DNA of 64,000 nucleotides, from NCBI RefSeq assembly GCF_003010935.1, contig NZ_PGGN01000003.1:496001-560000 (forward strand), written 5' to 3'. Every line of letters starts with the position of its first letter. Position 1 is the first letter of the stretch. This DNA comes from Phyllobacterium endophyticum. Its GTDB lineage: Bacteria > Pseudomonadota > Alphaproteobacteria > Rhizobiales > Rhizobiaceae. This document shows, piece after piece, positions 16,211 through 25,806 of the stretch. The translations under genes were made by a program, and so were the position numbers. The notes beneath the pieces were generated by a model. That model had not been told where the DNA came from. It worked only from the letters and a program-made list of their open reading frames with translations, and searched no databases.

Positions 16211-17716
16211 ATGGTCGACGACACCTACGCTACACGGGCAGTCACCAGCGCAAGCTCATCTATAGAAGACGAAAACCTGCGTGTCAGGCTGCTCTTCTGT
16301 CTGGTACTTGCGGTCGCAAAAACGGCACTGCTGCTCTTCTCTGCAGGTTTACTTTTGCGGGATCCGGACAATTGGTGGCACGTGAAGGTTGGGCTCGACA
16401 TGCTGTCAACCCGGACTTTTCCCACGGTAGACACCTATTCCTATACGTTCGCAGGATCTCCCTGGATATCCAAGGAGTGGCTGGCGCAGCTATTCTTCGC
16501 ACTCGCTTATGACAGCAACAGCTGGAGCGGGGTCACATTGCTGACTGCCGCGACCGTCGGCCTGACCACTTTCCTGCTTGCGTGGTATCTCAGCGCCGCT
16601 TTCAAGCCGACGATTGCATTGGCACTGGCCGCCCTCCTGTCGTTTCTCATCAACCCCATCATGACGGCGCGTCCGCTTATATTCACCCTCCCGATAATCA
16701 TTGTCTGGACCGCGCAATTATTCCAGGCCGCGCGACGCGAACAATCACCGCCTTTATGGCTCCTGCCTCTGCTATGCCTGTGGGCAAACCTCCACGGCAC
16801 GTTCACATTCGGCTTTGTCATTGCGGCCTTCGCGGCCCTGGACCTGCTCGTCCGCGTGCGACTTACCGAGCCTCGTGTCCTGGGCGCCTGGGTAAGTTTT
16901 GGGTTGCTCTGCCCCATTGTAACCCTGCTGAACCCGTACGGGATCAAGGCAATTCTCGCGACCTTTACCGTGGCCTACGGGAACGAAGCAGTTCCCTATA
17001 TTGACGAATGGCAGCCCTTCAACGCCTCCAATTCCTACGTCACTGAAGCTTTTCTGCTGCTGGCGCTTCTGGGATTGCTCGTCTCCAGACTGCAGATCGC
17101 TTGGCCGAAAGCCTTGTTTCTCCTCTTTACACTCCACCTGTTTCTCACACACCAGCGGTTTTGTTATCTGTTCGTCTTACTGGTTCCGCTTGTCCTTGCG
17201 GTGGAAGTCGGTGAGCAATTCACGTGGGTCTCAGCGCGAAAGTGGGCGAGCGAGAAGCGCGACCGGCTCGAGCAAATACTTGCCCACCGCTTCCATTCTG
17301 TTCTCGCAGTCACGTGCATCTTGGGCGTGTTCACAGCCGCGATATTCGCGTCAAGTTCAAAGGTGGAGCCAAGCCACGATACTTCCGCGAAGGGTGCACT
17401 CGCCTACGCTAAAGAGCACAATTTGTCGGGCCGGGTCTTCAACTCGTATAATTTCGGCGGAACGCTCGTCTTTCACGGGATCAAGACCTTCATCGATGGA
17501 AGAACTGACCAACTCTTCCTCGGTGGCTTCATGGACAAGACGATGTCAGCAGGAAGCAGTTCGGGCAGACCTGTCTTGCAGGAGTTGTTGAAGACCTATG
17601 GAGTTGAGTGGGCGTTGCTGGTCACCGGTGACAGCCGTATTCCGTTCTTCGAGGATCTTGGCTGGCGCCGGGCGTACTCCGACGCAGATTCCGTTATCTT
17701 CGTGCCGCGGCACTAA
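16211..17716 (+). CDS. Multi-spanning membrane protein, glycosyltransferase-39-like architecture
   Basis: Integral membrane protein of 501 residues with about ten helices between residues 25 and 375. A periplasmic C-terminal domain of about 130 residues contains FNSYNFGGTLVFHGIKTFID then GRTDQLF, a motif shared by uncharacterised bacterial membrane proteins related to GT-C glycosyltransferases. An early loop carries DPDNWWHVKVG near residue 52, comparable to the D-W-H motifs of that fold. Function is unknown. It lies downstream of the pilin gene, but a terminator separates them, so pilin modification is only a guess. Confidence 0.7.
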   Translation: MVDDTYATRAVTSASSSIEDENLRVRLLFCLVLAVAKTALLLFSAGLLLRDPDNWWHVKVGLDMLSTRTFPTVDTYSYTFAGSPWISKEWLAQLFFALAYDSNSWSGVTLLTAATVGLTTFLLAWYLSAAFKPTIALALAALLSFLINPIMTARPLIFTLPIIIVWTAQLFQAARREQSPPLWLLPLLCLWANLHGTFTFGFVIAAFAALDLLVRVRLTEPRVLGAWVSFGLLCPIVTLLNPYGIKAILATFTVAYGNEAVPYIDEWQPFNASNSYVTEAFLLLALLGLLVSRLQIAWPKALFLLFTLHLFLTHQRFCYLFVLLVPLVLAVEVGEQFTWVSARKWASEKRDRLEQILAHRFHSVLAVTCILGVFTAAIFASSSKVEPSHDTSAKGALAYAKEHNLSGRVFNSYNFGGTLVFHGIKTFIDGRTDQLFLGGFMDKTMSAGSSSGRPVLQELLKTYGVEWALLVTGDSRIPFFEDLGWRRAYSDADSVIFVPRH

Positions 17717-17886
17717 CTCGTTTTGAGTTCGCACGCGATGTCCTACCGTTGATCTCAATACGTTCCAAACGCGCCGCATGCTACTTCATCAAGCCGATGA
17801 TAGATCAGGCAAAACGTGCTTTTCGCGTAAGTTGACCATCAGTGAACAGCCGTGACTGGCGCCAGGGCATCGAACAACGTCCCCCA

Positions 17887-18660
17887 TTAGATCCCCTCGC
17901 CGTGCATATGGCCTTCATGGGTCAGCGTAGCGATAAAGCGTCTTGTGCGCTCATGCTTCGGCTTCGTGAATATGTCCCGCGACGCACCAGTCTCAACAAT
18001 AACGCCACCATCCAGCACGGTCACCTCATTGGCGATCCTCGACGCCAGCCGAAGATCATGGGTCGCCATGACCATGGTCGTACCTTCACGCGCCAATTGT
18101 GCAAGTACATCGACCACTTCCCCGGAAAGTTCAGGATCGAGCGCCGACGTCGGCTCATCACAGAGAAGCACTTTAGGCGATGGGGCCAGTGCACGGGCGA
18201 TTGCCACGCGCTGTTGCTGGCCGCCGGAGAGCGTTGACGGCCAGACATCCGTCTTATGCGCCAGCCCAACCTTCGCAAGCAAGGCGATTGCCCGCTCCCT
18301 CGCCCGTTCCTTTGGCCATTTGAGAACTGTGGTCAGCCCCTCGGTCACATTCTCGATGACGGTACGATGCGGGAATAGCTGGAAGTTCTGAAAAACCATG
18401 CCCGTATGGCGGCGCAGCAGTTGGATTTGCCTCATGCCAACACGCACGCCCGATTGGAACTCCAAGCGGTCTCCGGCCACTTCAACCGAACCTGACGTTG
18501 GGATTTCCAGAAGGTTCATGCAGCGCAGCAGGGTGCTTTTGCCACCACCGGACGGACCGACAAGAGCCATGACGGAGCCTTCGGCCACGCTGATGGAGAC
18601 GTTTTTGAGCACGGTGTGGTCGCCAAAACGCTTTTCGATATTCGTCAGTTCAACCATCAT
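17887..18660 (-). CDS. Polar amino-acid ABC transporter ATPase (GlnQ/TcyN-like)
   Basis: ATP-binding subunit of a polar amino-acid importer, 257 residues. Walker A is GPSGGGKST near residue 35, the Q-loop is FQNFQLFPHRT, the signature is LSGGQQQRVAIARAL, Walker B is VLLCDEPTSALD and the switch histidine is in ATHDLR. The C-terminus ends in an unusual His-containing tail. It overlaps the permease gene by four bases (ATGA). It is the last gene of the long minus-strand block. Confidence 0.93.
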   Translation of the reverse strand: MMVELTNIEKRFGDHTVLKNVSISVAEGSVMALVGPSGGGKSTLLRCMNLLEIPTSGSVEVAGDRLEFQSGVRVGMRQIQLLRRHTGMVFQNFQLFPHRTVIENVTEGLTTVLKWPKERARERAIALLAKVGLAHKTDVWPSTLSGGQQQRVAIARALAPSPKVLLCDEPTSALDPELSGEVVDVLAQLAREGTTMVMATHDLRLASRIANEVTVLDGGVIVETGASRDIFTKPKHERTRRFIATLTHEGHMHGEGI

Positions 18661-19337
18661 GACCGTGCCTCCAGGAAGCCACCATAGCGGTTAAGGCGAG
18701 TCTCGATCCGCGCTTGAAGCGACGATAATACCGAACTCAGGGCGAGATAGATCAACGCAGCTTCTATGTAGAGTATGAGAGGTTCATAGCTGGTGGCAAC
18801 GATGCGTTGCGCCGCTTGAAACAGTTCGGGTACGGTGATGGCGGCCGCAAGCGAGGTATCCTTTACGAGAGAAATAAAGGTATTCGAAAGGGGCGGAACA
18901 GCAACTCTGGCCGCTTGTGGAAGAATTGTCCGCTGCATTGCCTGGCGCCAGTTCATGCCAATGGAATAAGCGGCTTCCCACTGACCCTTGGGCACAGAGG
19001 ATATGACGGCGCGCAGAATCTCAGATGTATAGGCGCCGATATTCAAGGTGAAGCCGATCAGCGCTGCGGTGAAGGCATCGAGGATGATACCAACGCTCGG
19101 CAGACCATAGAAAATGAGGAAAAGCTGGACCAGCAGCGGCGTGCCTCGGATGATCCAGACATAGAACCTTACGATTGCCGCCAACGGACCGGGTAAGAAA
19201 AGCCTGATCAATGCAGCTGATAGGCCGACCGCGAGCCCAAACATGAATGATAGGAGCGTGAGCGGAATGGTGAAAATCAATCCCGCCCACAACAGCGACG
19301 GAAGCGATTCAAGCATCAAGGTCAGCCAATGAGGCAA
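18657..19337 (-). CDS. Polar amino-acid ABC transporter permease (HisM/TcyL-like)
   Basis: Permease of 226 residues with about five helices and the EAA-loop region GQWEAAYSIGMNWRQAMQRT near residue 118, as in His/Glu/Gln permeases. The WIIRGTPLLVQLFLIFYGLP segment near residue 62 is characteristic. Only one permease gene is present, so the importer should use a homodimer, as in the cystine TcyJLN system. It starts 85 bases after the binding-protein gene, with a hairpin in between. Confidence 0.92.
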   Translation of the reverse strand: MPHWLTLMLESLPSLLWAGLIFTIPLTLLSFMFGLAVGLSAALIRLFLPGPLAAIVRFYVWIIRGTPLLVQLFLIFYGLPSVGIILDAFTAALIGFTLNIGAYTSEILRAVISSVPKGQWEAAYSIGMNWRQAMQRTILPQAARVAVPPLSNTFISLVKDTSLAAAITVPELFQAAQRIVATSYEPLILYIEAALIYLALSSVLSSLQARIETRLNRYGGFLEARS

Positions 19338-19361
19338 AGTCGATCTCCCTCAAAAGATAAA

Positions 19362-19385
19362 GGCAGGGAATTCATGTTCCCTGCC
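19362..19385 (-). terminator. Intercistronic hairpin after the cystine-type binding-protein gene
   Basis: Perfect 9-bp stem GGCAGGGAA / TTCCCTGCC with a six-base loop, followed on the minus strand by a T-rich run (TTTATCTTTT). It looks like a partial terminator between the binding-protein gene and the permease gene. Confidence 0.7.
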
Positions 19386-19422
19386 CTCTTAGAGCGTAAT
19401 TTGTAACGGCCGTAAACGATCG

Positions 19423-20193
19423 TTACTTGGAAACGTCCTGCCCGAAATATTTGTCGGCGATCTTCTTGTAGGTACCGTCCGCCTTGATAGTTTCCAGCGC
19501 TTTATTGATTGCGGCCAGAAAATCCGGTTCTCCCTTGCGGATGATGATACCTGAGAAATCCGCATTTTCCTGCTGTGCTGCTATCTTAACAGGAGCATTG
19601 GGCTTGTGCTTCTTGAAATCCAGGAAGGACAGGCTGTCATTGATCGTCGCATCAGCGCGGCCATTGATCAACAATTGGATCGATTGGTCAAAACCGTCGG
19701 TACCCACGAGTTCGGCGCCATTGCTCTCGGCGATCTTGCCAAAGTTGCTGGTAAGTGACTGCGCCGATTTCTTGCCCTTCAAATCAGCGAAACCCTTGAT
19801 CTCGTCATTGTCGCTTTTGACAATGAGGACGGCCTTGGAGGCGATATACGGTTCCGAAAAGTCGTACTTCGCCTTGCGTGCCTCCGTGATGCCGACCTGG
19901 TTGATCACCGCGTCGTACCGGTCGGCGTCAAGACCGGCGATCAGGCCATCCCACTTGCCCTCCAGGAACTGCGCCTTGACGCCCAGGGCCTTGGCAATCG
20001 CCTCCCCGATCTCCACGTCGAAACCTACCAGTTTGCCAGAGGCATCATGATAGGTAAAAGGGGCATATGTCCCCTCCGTACCAATCCTGAAGACGCCGGT
20101 TGTCTTGATTTGTTCGAGTTTGGAGGCAGCTTGTGCCTGAACAGTAAGGCTTGCTAGCGCGCCGGCGACGAGGAGTGTTTTCAACCAGTTCAT
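19423..20193 (-). CDS. Polar amino-acid ABC transporter binding protein (cystine FliY/TcyJ-like)
   Basis: Periplasmic family-3 binding protein of 256 residues with a signal peptide (residues 1-22, ending AQAA). Ligand-site motifs are GTEGTYAPFTYHD, LVGFDVEIGEAI, QVGITEARKAKYDFSEPYI, KSAQSLTSNFG and GRADATINDSL. The overall pattern is closest to cystine/diaminopimelate receptors of the FliY type. The nearby PLP enzyme, which resembles C-S lyases, supports a sulfur amino-acid ligand, but this is inference. A 173-base gap separates it from the sugar ATPase gene upstream, so it may have its own promoter. Confidence 0.9.
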   Translation of the reverse strand: MNWLKTLLVAGALASLTVQAQAASKLEQIKTTGVFRIGTEGTYAPFTYHDASGKLVGFDVEIGEAIAKALGVKAQFLEGKWDGLIAGLDADRYDAVINQVGITEARKAKYDFSEPYIASKAVLIVKSDNDEIKGFADLKGKKSAQSLTSNFGKIAESNGAELVGTDGFDQSIQLLINGRADATINDSLSFLDFKKHKPNAPVKIAAQQENADFSGIIIRKGEPDFLAAINKALETIKADGTYKKIADKYFGQDVSK

Positions 20194-20366
20194 TGTGTTT
20201 CCATCCGTTTGTTATTGCCTTATTGGCGTGATCGAAAAATGTCACTTTGCCGCGAGGCTGCATAGGCATCCATGGCCGTGAGCAACGACAGAACGGTGAA
20301 ATTTATACCAGAACTTGCCCTTTCCGGAAAATCCCATTCCTGGGGCGGCCCGGATTACACGATGTG

Positions 20367-21434
20367 CTAGGCAATCCGCAGCCCGCTCGCCTCATGAAAG
20401 ACATGCACATCAGCCTGTTTGATACCGAGACTGATCGTCTCTCCTGGAGCCCGATCGGTGCGGCCCATGGCGAATATACAGACCTGCTTATCGGCAAGTT
20501 TGACATAGAACTGTGTGGAGAGCCCCAACGGCTCGATCACTTCGATCGTTGCTTGAAGATCTTCTCCGCCAACCTCGATATTCTCGGGCCGGATGCCTAC
20601 AGTCACCCGGTCGCCATCGTCCACGCCAAGTTCTGGGCTCAATGCGATCATCTGGCGGTCGGCTATTTCCGCCATGAGCTTGCCGCCTGTGCGCCTCACG
20701 ACGGCCGGCAAGAAATTCATTCCCGGCGAACCTATGAACCCGGCGACGAATATATTGGCTGGACGATCATAAAGTTCAAGCGGTGTCCCCACCTGCTGGA
20801 TATAGCCGTCGTGCATGACGACGATGCGGTCGGCCATCGTCATGGCCTCTATCTGATCATGTGTGACATAGACCGACGTCGTCTTCAGCTGTTGGTGCAG
20901 CGCCTTTATTTCTGTCCGCATATGGACGCGCAGTTTCGCATCCAGGTTCGAGAGTGGTTCATCGAACAAAAAAACCTTCGGATCACGCACGATGGCACGT
21001 CCCATCGCTACGCGCTGACGTTGCCCACCCGAGAGCTGCCGCGGCAGGCGCTGCAGCAGAAGGTCGAGGCCGAGCCGCTTTGCCGTGCTGCCGACGCGGT
21101 TCATCACAAGTTCCTTGGCCGTTTTTCGCAAGAGCAGACTGAAACCCATGTTCGACGCCACATCCATGTGCGGGTAGAGCGCATAGGACTGAAATACCAT
21201 GGCTATGTCCCGGTCCTTGGGCGCGACATCGTTGACAACCCTTTCGCCAATCCTGATCTCGCCTGCGGAGATTTCCTCAAGACCGGCTATCATCCGCAAA
21301 AGAGTGGACTTGCCGCATCCGGATGGACCAACCAGAACAACAAACTCACCATCGGCAATTGAAAGATCCACCGCCGAAAGCACATTCATGGCGCCGTAGT
21401 TTTTCTGGACATTGGAAATTGTGACAGAAGCCAT
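20367..21434 (-). CDS. Sugar ABC transporter ATPase (UgpC/MsmX/MalK family)
   Basis: ATP-binding subunit of a CUT1 sugar importer, 355 residues. Walker A GPSGCGKST (residues 36-44), signature LSGGQRQRVAMGRA, Walker B VFLFDEPLSNLDAKL, switch VTHDQIEAMT. A C-terminal TOBE/MOI regulatory domain (from about residue 235, with VGIRPENIEV) is typical of MalK-type ATPases. It lies seven bases after the second permease gene and closes the sugar-transport part of the block. Confidence 0.94.
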   Translation of the reverse strand: MASVTISNVQKNYGAMNVLSAVDLSIADGEFVVLVGPSGCGKSTLLRMIAGLEEISAGEIRIGERVVNDVAPKDRDIAMVFQSYALYPHMDVASNMGFSLLLRKTAKELVMNRVGSTAKRLGLDLLLQRLPRQLSGGQRQRVAMGRAIVRDPKVFLFDEPLSNLDAKLRVHMRTEIKALHQQLKTTSVYVTHDQIEAMTMADRIVVMHDGYIQQVGTPLELYDRPANIFVAGFIGSPGMNFLPAVVRRTGGKLMAEIADRQMIALSPELGVDDGDRVTVGIRPENIEVGGEDLQATIEVIEPLGLSTQFYVKLADKQVCIFAMGRTDRAPGETISLGIKQADVHVFHEASGLRIA

Positions 21435-21441
21435 CGATTGA

Positions 21442-22290
21442 TTATCCCTTGACTGCGCCAGCGGTAAGACCGGTGACGAGGTAGCGTTGCAGGAAAGCGA
21501 AGAACAGGCAGGCGGGAATAAGGGCGAGTACTGACGCCGCCATCATCTGTCCCCAGTCGACCGCGAACTTGCCTATGAAGGTCAGAAGCCCGACAGCGAA
21601 GGTCTTCTGACTGTCACTGCTGATGAGCATCAGCGCAAACAGCAGTTCGCTCCATGCGGCCGTGAAGACAAATCCCAGCGTCGCCCCCATCCCCGGCAAT
21701 GTCAGGGGAATGATGACCTTGCGCAGCGCCTGGGAGCGGCTGCATCCGTCGATCATTGCTGCCTCCTCGAGGTCTTTTGGGATGCCATCGAAGAATGACT
21801 GCATCAGGAACGTCGCAAAGGCGATGTTGAACGCGACATAGATGATGATGAGGCCCGTCAGGCTATTCGTGAGTCCGAGTTGGCCCATGATGCGGTATAT
21901 CGGTGGTATCACCATGACCAGCGGAAAGGTCTGCGTCAGCAGCAGCATTATTGCCACCGTCGATTTGCCCCGGAATGAGAACCGGGACATGGCATAGCCA
22001 GCCGCCGAGGCAACCACGGTGACAAGCACGGCGGTGATTACCGAAACGATGACGCTGTTCATGAAATAACGCGGGAAATCCGTGGCTCGCAACACGGTTT
22101 TGTAGTTCTCCCATGTCGCGATCGAGGGCCACAGGGTGATGCCCTCCGAATAGAGCAATGACTGCGGCGTCACCGAAATCTTCAACGTCCAGAACAATGG
22201 AAACAGCGCGAAAATCACATAGGCACCGACTGCTGCGTAGAGGCCGAAGCCGCCAAGCATGCGCGCGTTGCGGGAACGACCTGCGATCAT
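21442..22290 (-). CDS. Sugar ABC transporter permease 2 (MalG-like)
   Basis: CUT1 permease of 282 residues with six helices. The EAA motif EEAAMIDGCSRSQALRKVIIP lies near residue 190 (first residues EEAAMIDGC). The TGLTAGAVKG end is the usual MalG-type C-terminus. The ATG at 22290 overlaps the stop of permease 1 by four bases (ATGA); the same frame is open further upstream, but that part only mirrors permease 1. Preceding helix near residues 14-34. Confidence 0.93.
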   Translation of the reverse strand: MIAGRSRNARMLGGFGLYAAVGAYVIFALFPLFWTLKISVTPQSLLYSEGITLWPSIATWENYKTVLRATDFPRYFMNSVIVSVITAVLVTVVASAAGYAMSRFSFRGKSTVAIMLLLTQTFPLVMVIPPIYRIMGQLGLTNSLTGLIIIYVAFNIAFATFLMQSFFDGIPKDLEEAAMIDGCSRSQALRKVIIPLTLPGMGATLGFVFTAAWSELLFALMLISSDSQKTFAVGLLTFIGKFAVDWGQMMAASVLALIPACLFFAFLQRYLVTGLTAGAVKG

Positions 22291-23216
22291 GACGCCCTCA
22301 CAAGCGATTTTCGGATACGGATCAAAACAACGGCATAGAGGATGAGAAGGACCAGCAACAGCACTGCCACCGCTGAGGCATAGCCCTTGTCGAGCGTCTT
22401 GAACGCGCTGACATAGATATATGTTGCAACCGTGTTGGTCGCGCCGGCGGGGCCGCCCTCTGTCATCACATAGATCAAATCGGCAAACGTCGCGATCCAT
22501 ATCGTCCGCAGCATCACTGTGATCGCGATGGTCGGCGCCAGGAACGGCAGCGTCACCTTGGTGAAGCGTTGCCATGGATTGGCGCCGTCGATTGCCGCGG
22601 CCTCGTGCAACTCCCCCGGAATCGACTTCAGTGCGGCTAGAAGCGTGATTGCGAAGAACGGTACACCGAACCAAACATTTGCGATGATCGGGCCCCACAT
22701 AGCAGTAGCGGGGTTGGAGAGAATATTGGTCGGCGCTGACTGGATGCCGAGCGCATAGAGCCAGTGGGGCAAAGGCCCGACGATCGGGTTAAACAGCCAT
22801 GCCCAGGTCAAGCCCGACAGAAAGGATGGCACGGCCCAAGGCAGGAAGACAATCGCCTGCACGAACCTTTTGCCAACGAACTCCCTGTCGAGGAGTAGCG
22901 CGAGGCCGAGACCAAGAAAGAATTGCAGAAACAGGCTTGCGACTGTCCACCACAGGGTATTCATCAGCGCCTGCGCGAGGTTGGGATCGTGCAGAAGGGC
23001 CTGATATTGCGCAAGGCCGACATATTCGGATTTGAAAGCCGAGAACTTCCGGAACGAATAGCTGATGCCGAAGATCAGCGGCACCACCAACACCAGCATG
23101 AGCAAAACCATGGCGGGGCTTAGATAAAGCCATGGTTCGAAAATGGTGGCAAAGCCACGCTTGCCAGCCTTTTCTCTGTCATGCGGCAGGCCCGCCGTCG
23201 TCGATTGCATCACCAT
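22287..23216 (-). CDS. Sugar ABC transporter permease 1 (MalF-like)
   Basis: CUT1 permease of 309 residues with six helices and the EAA loop HEAAAIDGANPWQRFTKVTL near residue 208. Two start codons are possible, ATG 23216 and ATG 23210. GAGGGGCC lies 8-14 bases upstream. A hairpin with a U-tract sits between this gene and the binding-protein gene. Sugar specificity cannot be read from the permease. Confidence 0.93.
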   Translation of the reverse strand: MVMQSTTAGLPHDREKAGKRGFATIFEPWLYLSPAMVLLMLVLVVPLIFGISYSFRKFSAFKSEYVGLAQYQALLHDPNLAQALMNTLWWTVASLFLQFFLGLGLALLLDREFVGKRFVQAIVFLPWAVPSFLSGLTWAWLFNPIVGPLPHWLYALGIQSAPTNILSNPATAMWGPIIANVWFGVPFFAITLLAALKSIPGELHEAAAIDGANPWQRFTKVTLPFLAPTIAITVMLRTIWIATFADLIYVMTEGGPAGATNTVATYIYVSAFKTLDKGYASAVAVLLLVLLILYAVVLIRIRKSLVRAS

Positions 23217-23269
23217 GTTTATTGGCCCCTCATTGGTCGGCTCCTCTTACGCTCGTGCGCAAAAAGAAT

Positions 23270-23297
23270 ATGCTCCGGCACGTAAGCACCGGAGCAT
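23270..23297 (-). terminator. Intercistronic hairpin after the sugar binding-protein gene
   Basis: Perfect 9-bp stem ATGCTCCGG / CCGGAGCAT with a 10-base loop, then ATTCTTTTT on the minus strand. It lies between the binding-protein gene and permease 1 and should reduce read-through into the permease genes. Confidence 0.75.
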
Positions 23298-23311
23298 CTT
23301 TTCATTGCTTG

Positions 23312-24595
23312 TTATTTCTTGTTTTTGGCCATCCATGCCTGCTGCTGTTCGGTCAGGAACGCGGCCCACTCGTCGGCGACAGCCTTTGCAGTTTTCTGGC
23401 CAAGCAGCACTTCCTGGAAATTCTTGACTGAAACGGAGTCGTAGAAGTTGCCGAGGTTCTCGAGATAGGTCGGAGGGGTGACGAACTCGAACGTCTTCGG
23501 ATCGTTCATTTCCTCGAACCAGCCCTTGAAGCTGTCGGCACCAAAATAAGGATCCTTGTCAGCGCCGTTGTGGATAGGAATGACGCCGACGTTCTTCGCG
23601 AATTCGAGGTTGTCCTCCGGCGAGAGTAGCGTTCCCATCAACTTCCAGGCATCGTCCTTGACCTTGGAATTGGCAAACATCGCCCAGCCTGCATAGCCTA
23701 GTGTCGGATAGGATTTTCCGTTCGGCCCGGTTGGCAGCGGCGCAACGCCAAAATCTTCCGCTTTCATCTTCTCCGCAATACCGATCAATGCATCCGGATC
23801 CTGATCGAGCATGGCGCAGGTACCGGAATAGAAACCGGTCACGACTTCGTTGAAGCCCCAACTGACGCTGTCCTTGGGCGCATAGCCGTTCTTGTAGATG
23901 TCGGCTAGCATCTCGAGACCTTTGACGGCGCCCGGCTCGTTCAGGGTCGCGGTGCCATCTGCGTTGAAGTAGCCACCCTTGCCATTGGCGATGTTCATGA
24001 ACATCTGAACGCCGTTGAAGCCCCCAGGACCGCCGCGAAGGCAATAGCCATACTTGCCCTCTAGCGCCGAGATTTTCTTGTTGGCTTCCATGAACTCGTC
24101 AAGCGTCTTCGGTGCTTCCTTCAGACCGGCCTCGGCGAAGAGCTTCTTGTTCCAGAACATGGCCCGGATATAGTAGCCGTAGGGGATCATGTACTGCTTG
24201 TTATCGACGACCGATCCGAATTGTTTTGCCCGCTCGCCGAGCGTGCCTGCATCCTTCCACTTGGCCATATAGGGCCCAAGATCCTCAAGCTGGCCGTTGG
24301 TTGCATAAAGACCCATCCAACGTTCCGGCATCTCGACAATATCAGGCGTGTCGCCGGCCTGAACCATGGTCAGGAATTTCTCGAATGCCTGCCCCCAAGG
24401 CAGTGATACAAGCTCTACCTTGCTTCCGGGATTGGCCTGCTCGAAGCTGGCGATCTGCTTCTTAAGCAGTTCTGTGCGAGGTGGGCTGGTAATCACCTCC
24501 ACCACCTTGATCGTCGTGTCAGCCAGCGCCGTCGTAGCGGTCATCGACAGGGCAGCGATTGCACCTGCCAGAAATGTTCCCATTCGTTTCTGCAT
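23312..24595 (-). CDS. Sugar ABC transporter substrate-binding protein (CUT1)
   Basis: Family-1 periplasmic binding protein, 427 residues, with a signal peptide (residues 1-25, ending ALA). It shows the usual FEQANPGSKVELVSLPWGQ and GDTPDIVEMPERW lobes and aromatic residues suited to stacking on a sugar. It lies 23 bases after the PLP-enzyme gene, with which it is surely co-transcribed. CUT1 systems import oligosaccharides, polyols or glycosides; the partner enzyme suggests a conjugate carrying an amino acid or sulfur, but this is speculation. Confidence 0.92.
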   Translation of the reverse strand: MQKRMGTFLAGAIAALSMTATTALADTTIKVVEVITSPPRTELLKKQIASFEQANPGSKVELVSLPWGQAFEKFLTMVQAGDTPDIVEMPERWMGLYATNGQLEDLGPYMAKWKDAGTLGERAKQFGSVVDNKQYMIPYGYYIRAMFWNKKLFAEAGLKEAPKTLDEFMEANKKISALEGKYGYCLRGGPGGFNGVQMFMNIANGKGGYFNADGTATLNEPGAVKGLEMLADIYKNGYAPKDSVSWGFNEVVTGFYSGTCAMLDQDPDALIGIAEKMKAEDFGVAPLPTGPNGKSYPTLGYAGWAMFANSKVKDDAWKLMGTLLSPEDNLEFAKNVGVIPIHNGADKDPYFGADSFKGWFEEMNDPKTFEFVTPPTYLENLGNFYDSVSVKNFQEVLLGQKTAKAVADEWAAFLTEQQQAWMAKNKK

Positions 24596-24618
24596 TGTTT
24601 AGCTCCCATTTTTAGAGT

Positions 24619-25806
24619 TCAGCGTTTTGCTATTGTCAGTGCATTCACGAGGTCCGCCCAAAGTTCCTCTACACTTTCAAGTCCCACGTGAAGGCGGATC
24701 GTCCGGGGGCTGACACCGAAGCGCCCGATCGAATTGGCATCCGGTGTCTGCTGCAAGGACGCGAGTGCCGGAACCACGAGACTTTCGTGACCGCCCCAGC
24801 TGACGCCGATGCGGAACAGCTTCAGCGCATCGACGAAGGCAGGCACATCGATGTCGTCCGTAACCTCAAAGGAAAACAGGCCCGAGTAGCCCGTCAGCGT
24901 CGCCTTGCCCGGATGATTGGAATAGACCGGATGCATTACGCGCTCCACATTGCCATGCGCCATGAGGCGTTCGGCAATAGTCAATCCGCTTTTCATGTGA
25001 TGCGGCAGCCGGAGTGTCAGCGTGCGCAGACCGCGCAGCAGAAGCCAGGCCTCGAACGGCGACAGCTTGGCGCCGAGATAGGAATAGGTCCGCCCGTTGA
25101 TCCGTTCGATCATTTCGCGCGATCCGGCGACAACGCCGGCAACGGTGTCACTGTGCCCGCCCAAATATTTCGAAGCCGAGTGCATGACAAGATCGATGCC
25201 ATGGCTGATTGGCTTCTGAAAAAGCGGCGTTGCCCACGAGTTGTCGATGGTGGTCACGATGCCATGCTGCTTTGCGAGTTTCGCATAATGCGCAATGTCC
25301 TGCAGTTCGAACATCATCGAACTCGGGCTTTCAAGGTATAACAATTTTGCACCTGGTAAGGCAGAAGCAACCGCATCCGGGTCAGAGCCGTCCACGTAGT
25401 CGACCCTGATGCCAAGGTGCGGTAAAAGCCTCTCGAACAGACGATACGCATCGCCATAACAGTTCCGTACCGCAACGATACGATCGCCTGCTCCGACAAA
25501 GGCGAGCACCATCGCGCTGATGGCACCCATTCCGCTGGAAAACGCACGCGCGGCTTCCGCTCCTTCGAGCGCAGCAATCTTGCTCTCGAATTCCATGACG
25601 GTCGGATTGTCACCACGCGAATACATCGGCTGGCGCTTGCGACCGGCAAATGCATCTGCCATTGCCGCATAATTTTCGAAAGTAAAAAGCGATGTTTGAT
25701 AGATCGGGGGAACAACAGACCCACCGGGGAAAGGTTCATCATGCGCGAGCAATGTTGCAGCTTGCGCCATCATGTCCTGGTCGTGAAAATATGGATTATC
25801 GCTCAT
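24619..25806 (-). CDS. Cys/Met-metabolism PLP-dependent enzyme (cystathionine lyase-like)
   Basis: PLP enzyme of the cystathionine gamma-synthase/lyase family, 395 residues. PLP is bound by K213 (SASKYLGGHSD). Other motifs are YSRGDNPTV, EGAEAARAFSSGMGAIS and the C-terminal FGVSPRTIRLHVGLESVEEL typical of the family. Substrate choice among cystathionine, methionine, homoserine esters or another C-S conjugate cannot be decided. It overlaps the GntR gene by four bases and lies directly before a sugar importer, which is unusual for a biosynthetic trans-sulfuration enzyme and favours a catabolic role. Confidence 0.88.
   Translation of the reverse strand: MSDNPYFHDQDMMAQAATLLAHDEPFPGGSVVPPIYQTSLFTFENYAAMADAFAGRKRQPMYSRGDNPTVMEFESKIAALEGAEAARAFSSGMGAISAMVLAFVGAGDRIVAVRNCYGDAYRLFERLLPHLGIRVDYVDGSDPDAVASALPGAKLLYLESPSSMMFELQDIAHYAKLAKQHGIVTTIDNSWATPLFQKPISHGIDLVMHSASKYLGGHSDTVAGVVAGSREMIERINGRTYSYLGAKLSPFEAWLLLRGLRTLTLRLPHHMKSGLTIAERLMAHGNVERVMHPVYSNHPGKATLTGYSGLFSFEVTDDIDVPAFVDALKLFRIGVSWGGHESLVVPALASLQQTPDANSIGRFGVSPRTIRLHVGLESVEELWADLVNALTIAKR

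Noticed and set aside
20194-20366. Possible terminator or promoter between the sugar ATPase and the cystine-type binding-protein gene
   Set aside because: Only a weak, long-loop CCGG repeat was found; neither signal can be supported.
20247-21362. Plus-strand open frame of 371 codons
   Set aside because: Antisense to the sugar ATPase gene, whose Walker and signature motifs are intact.
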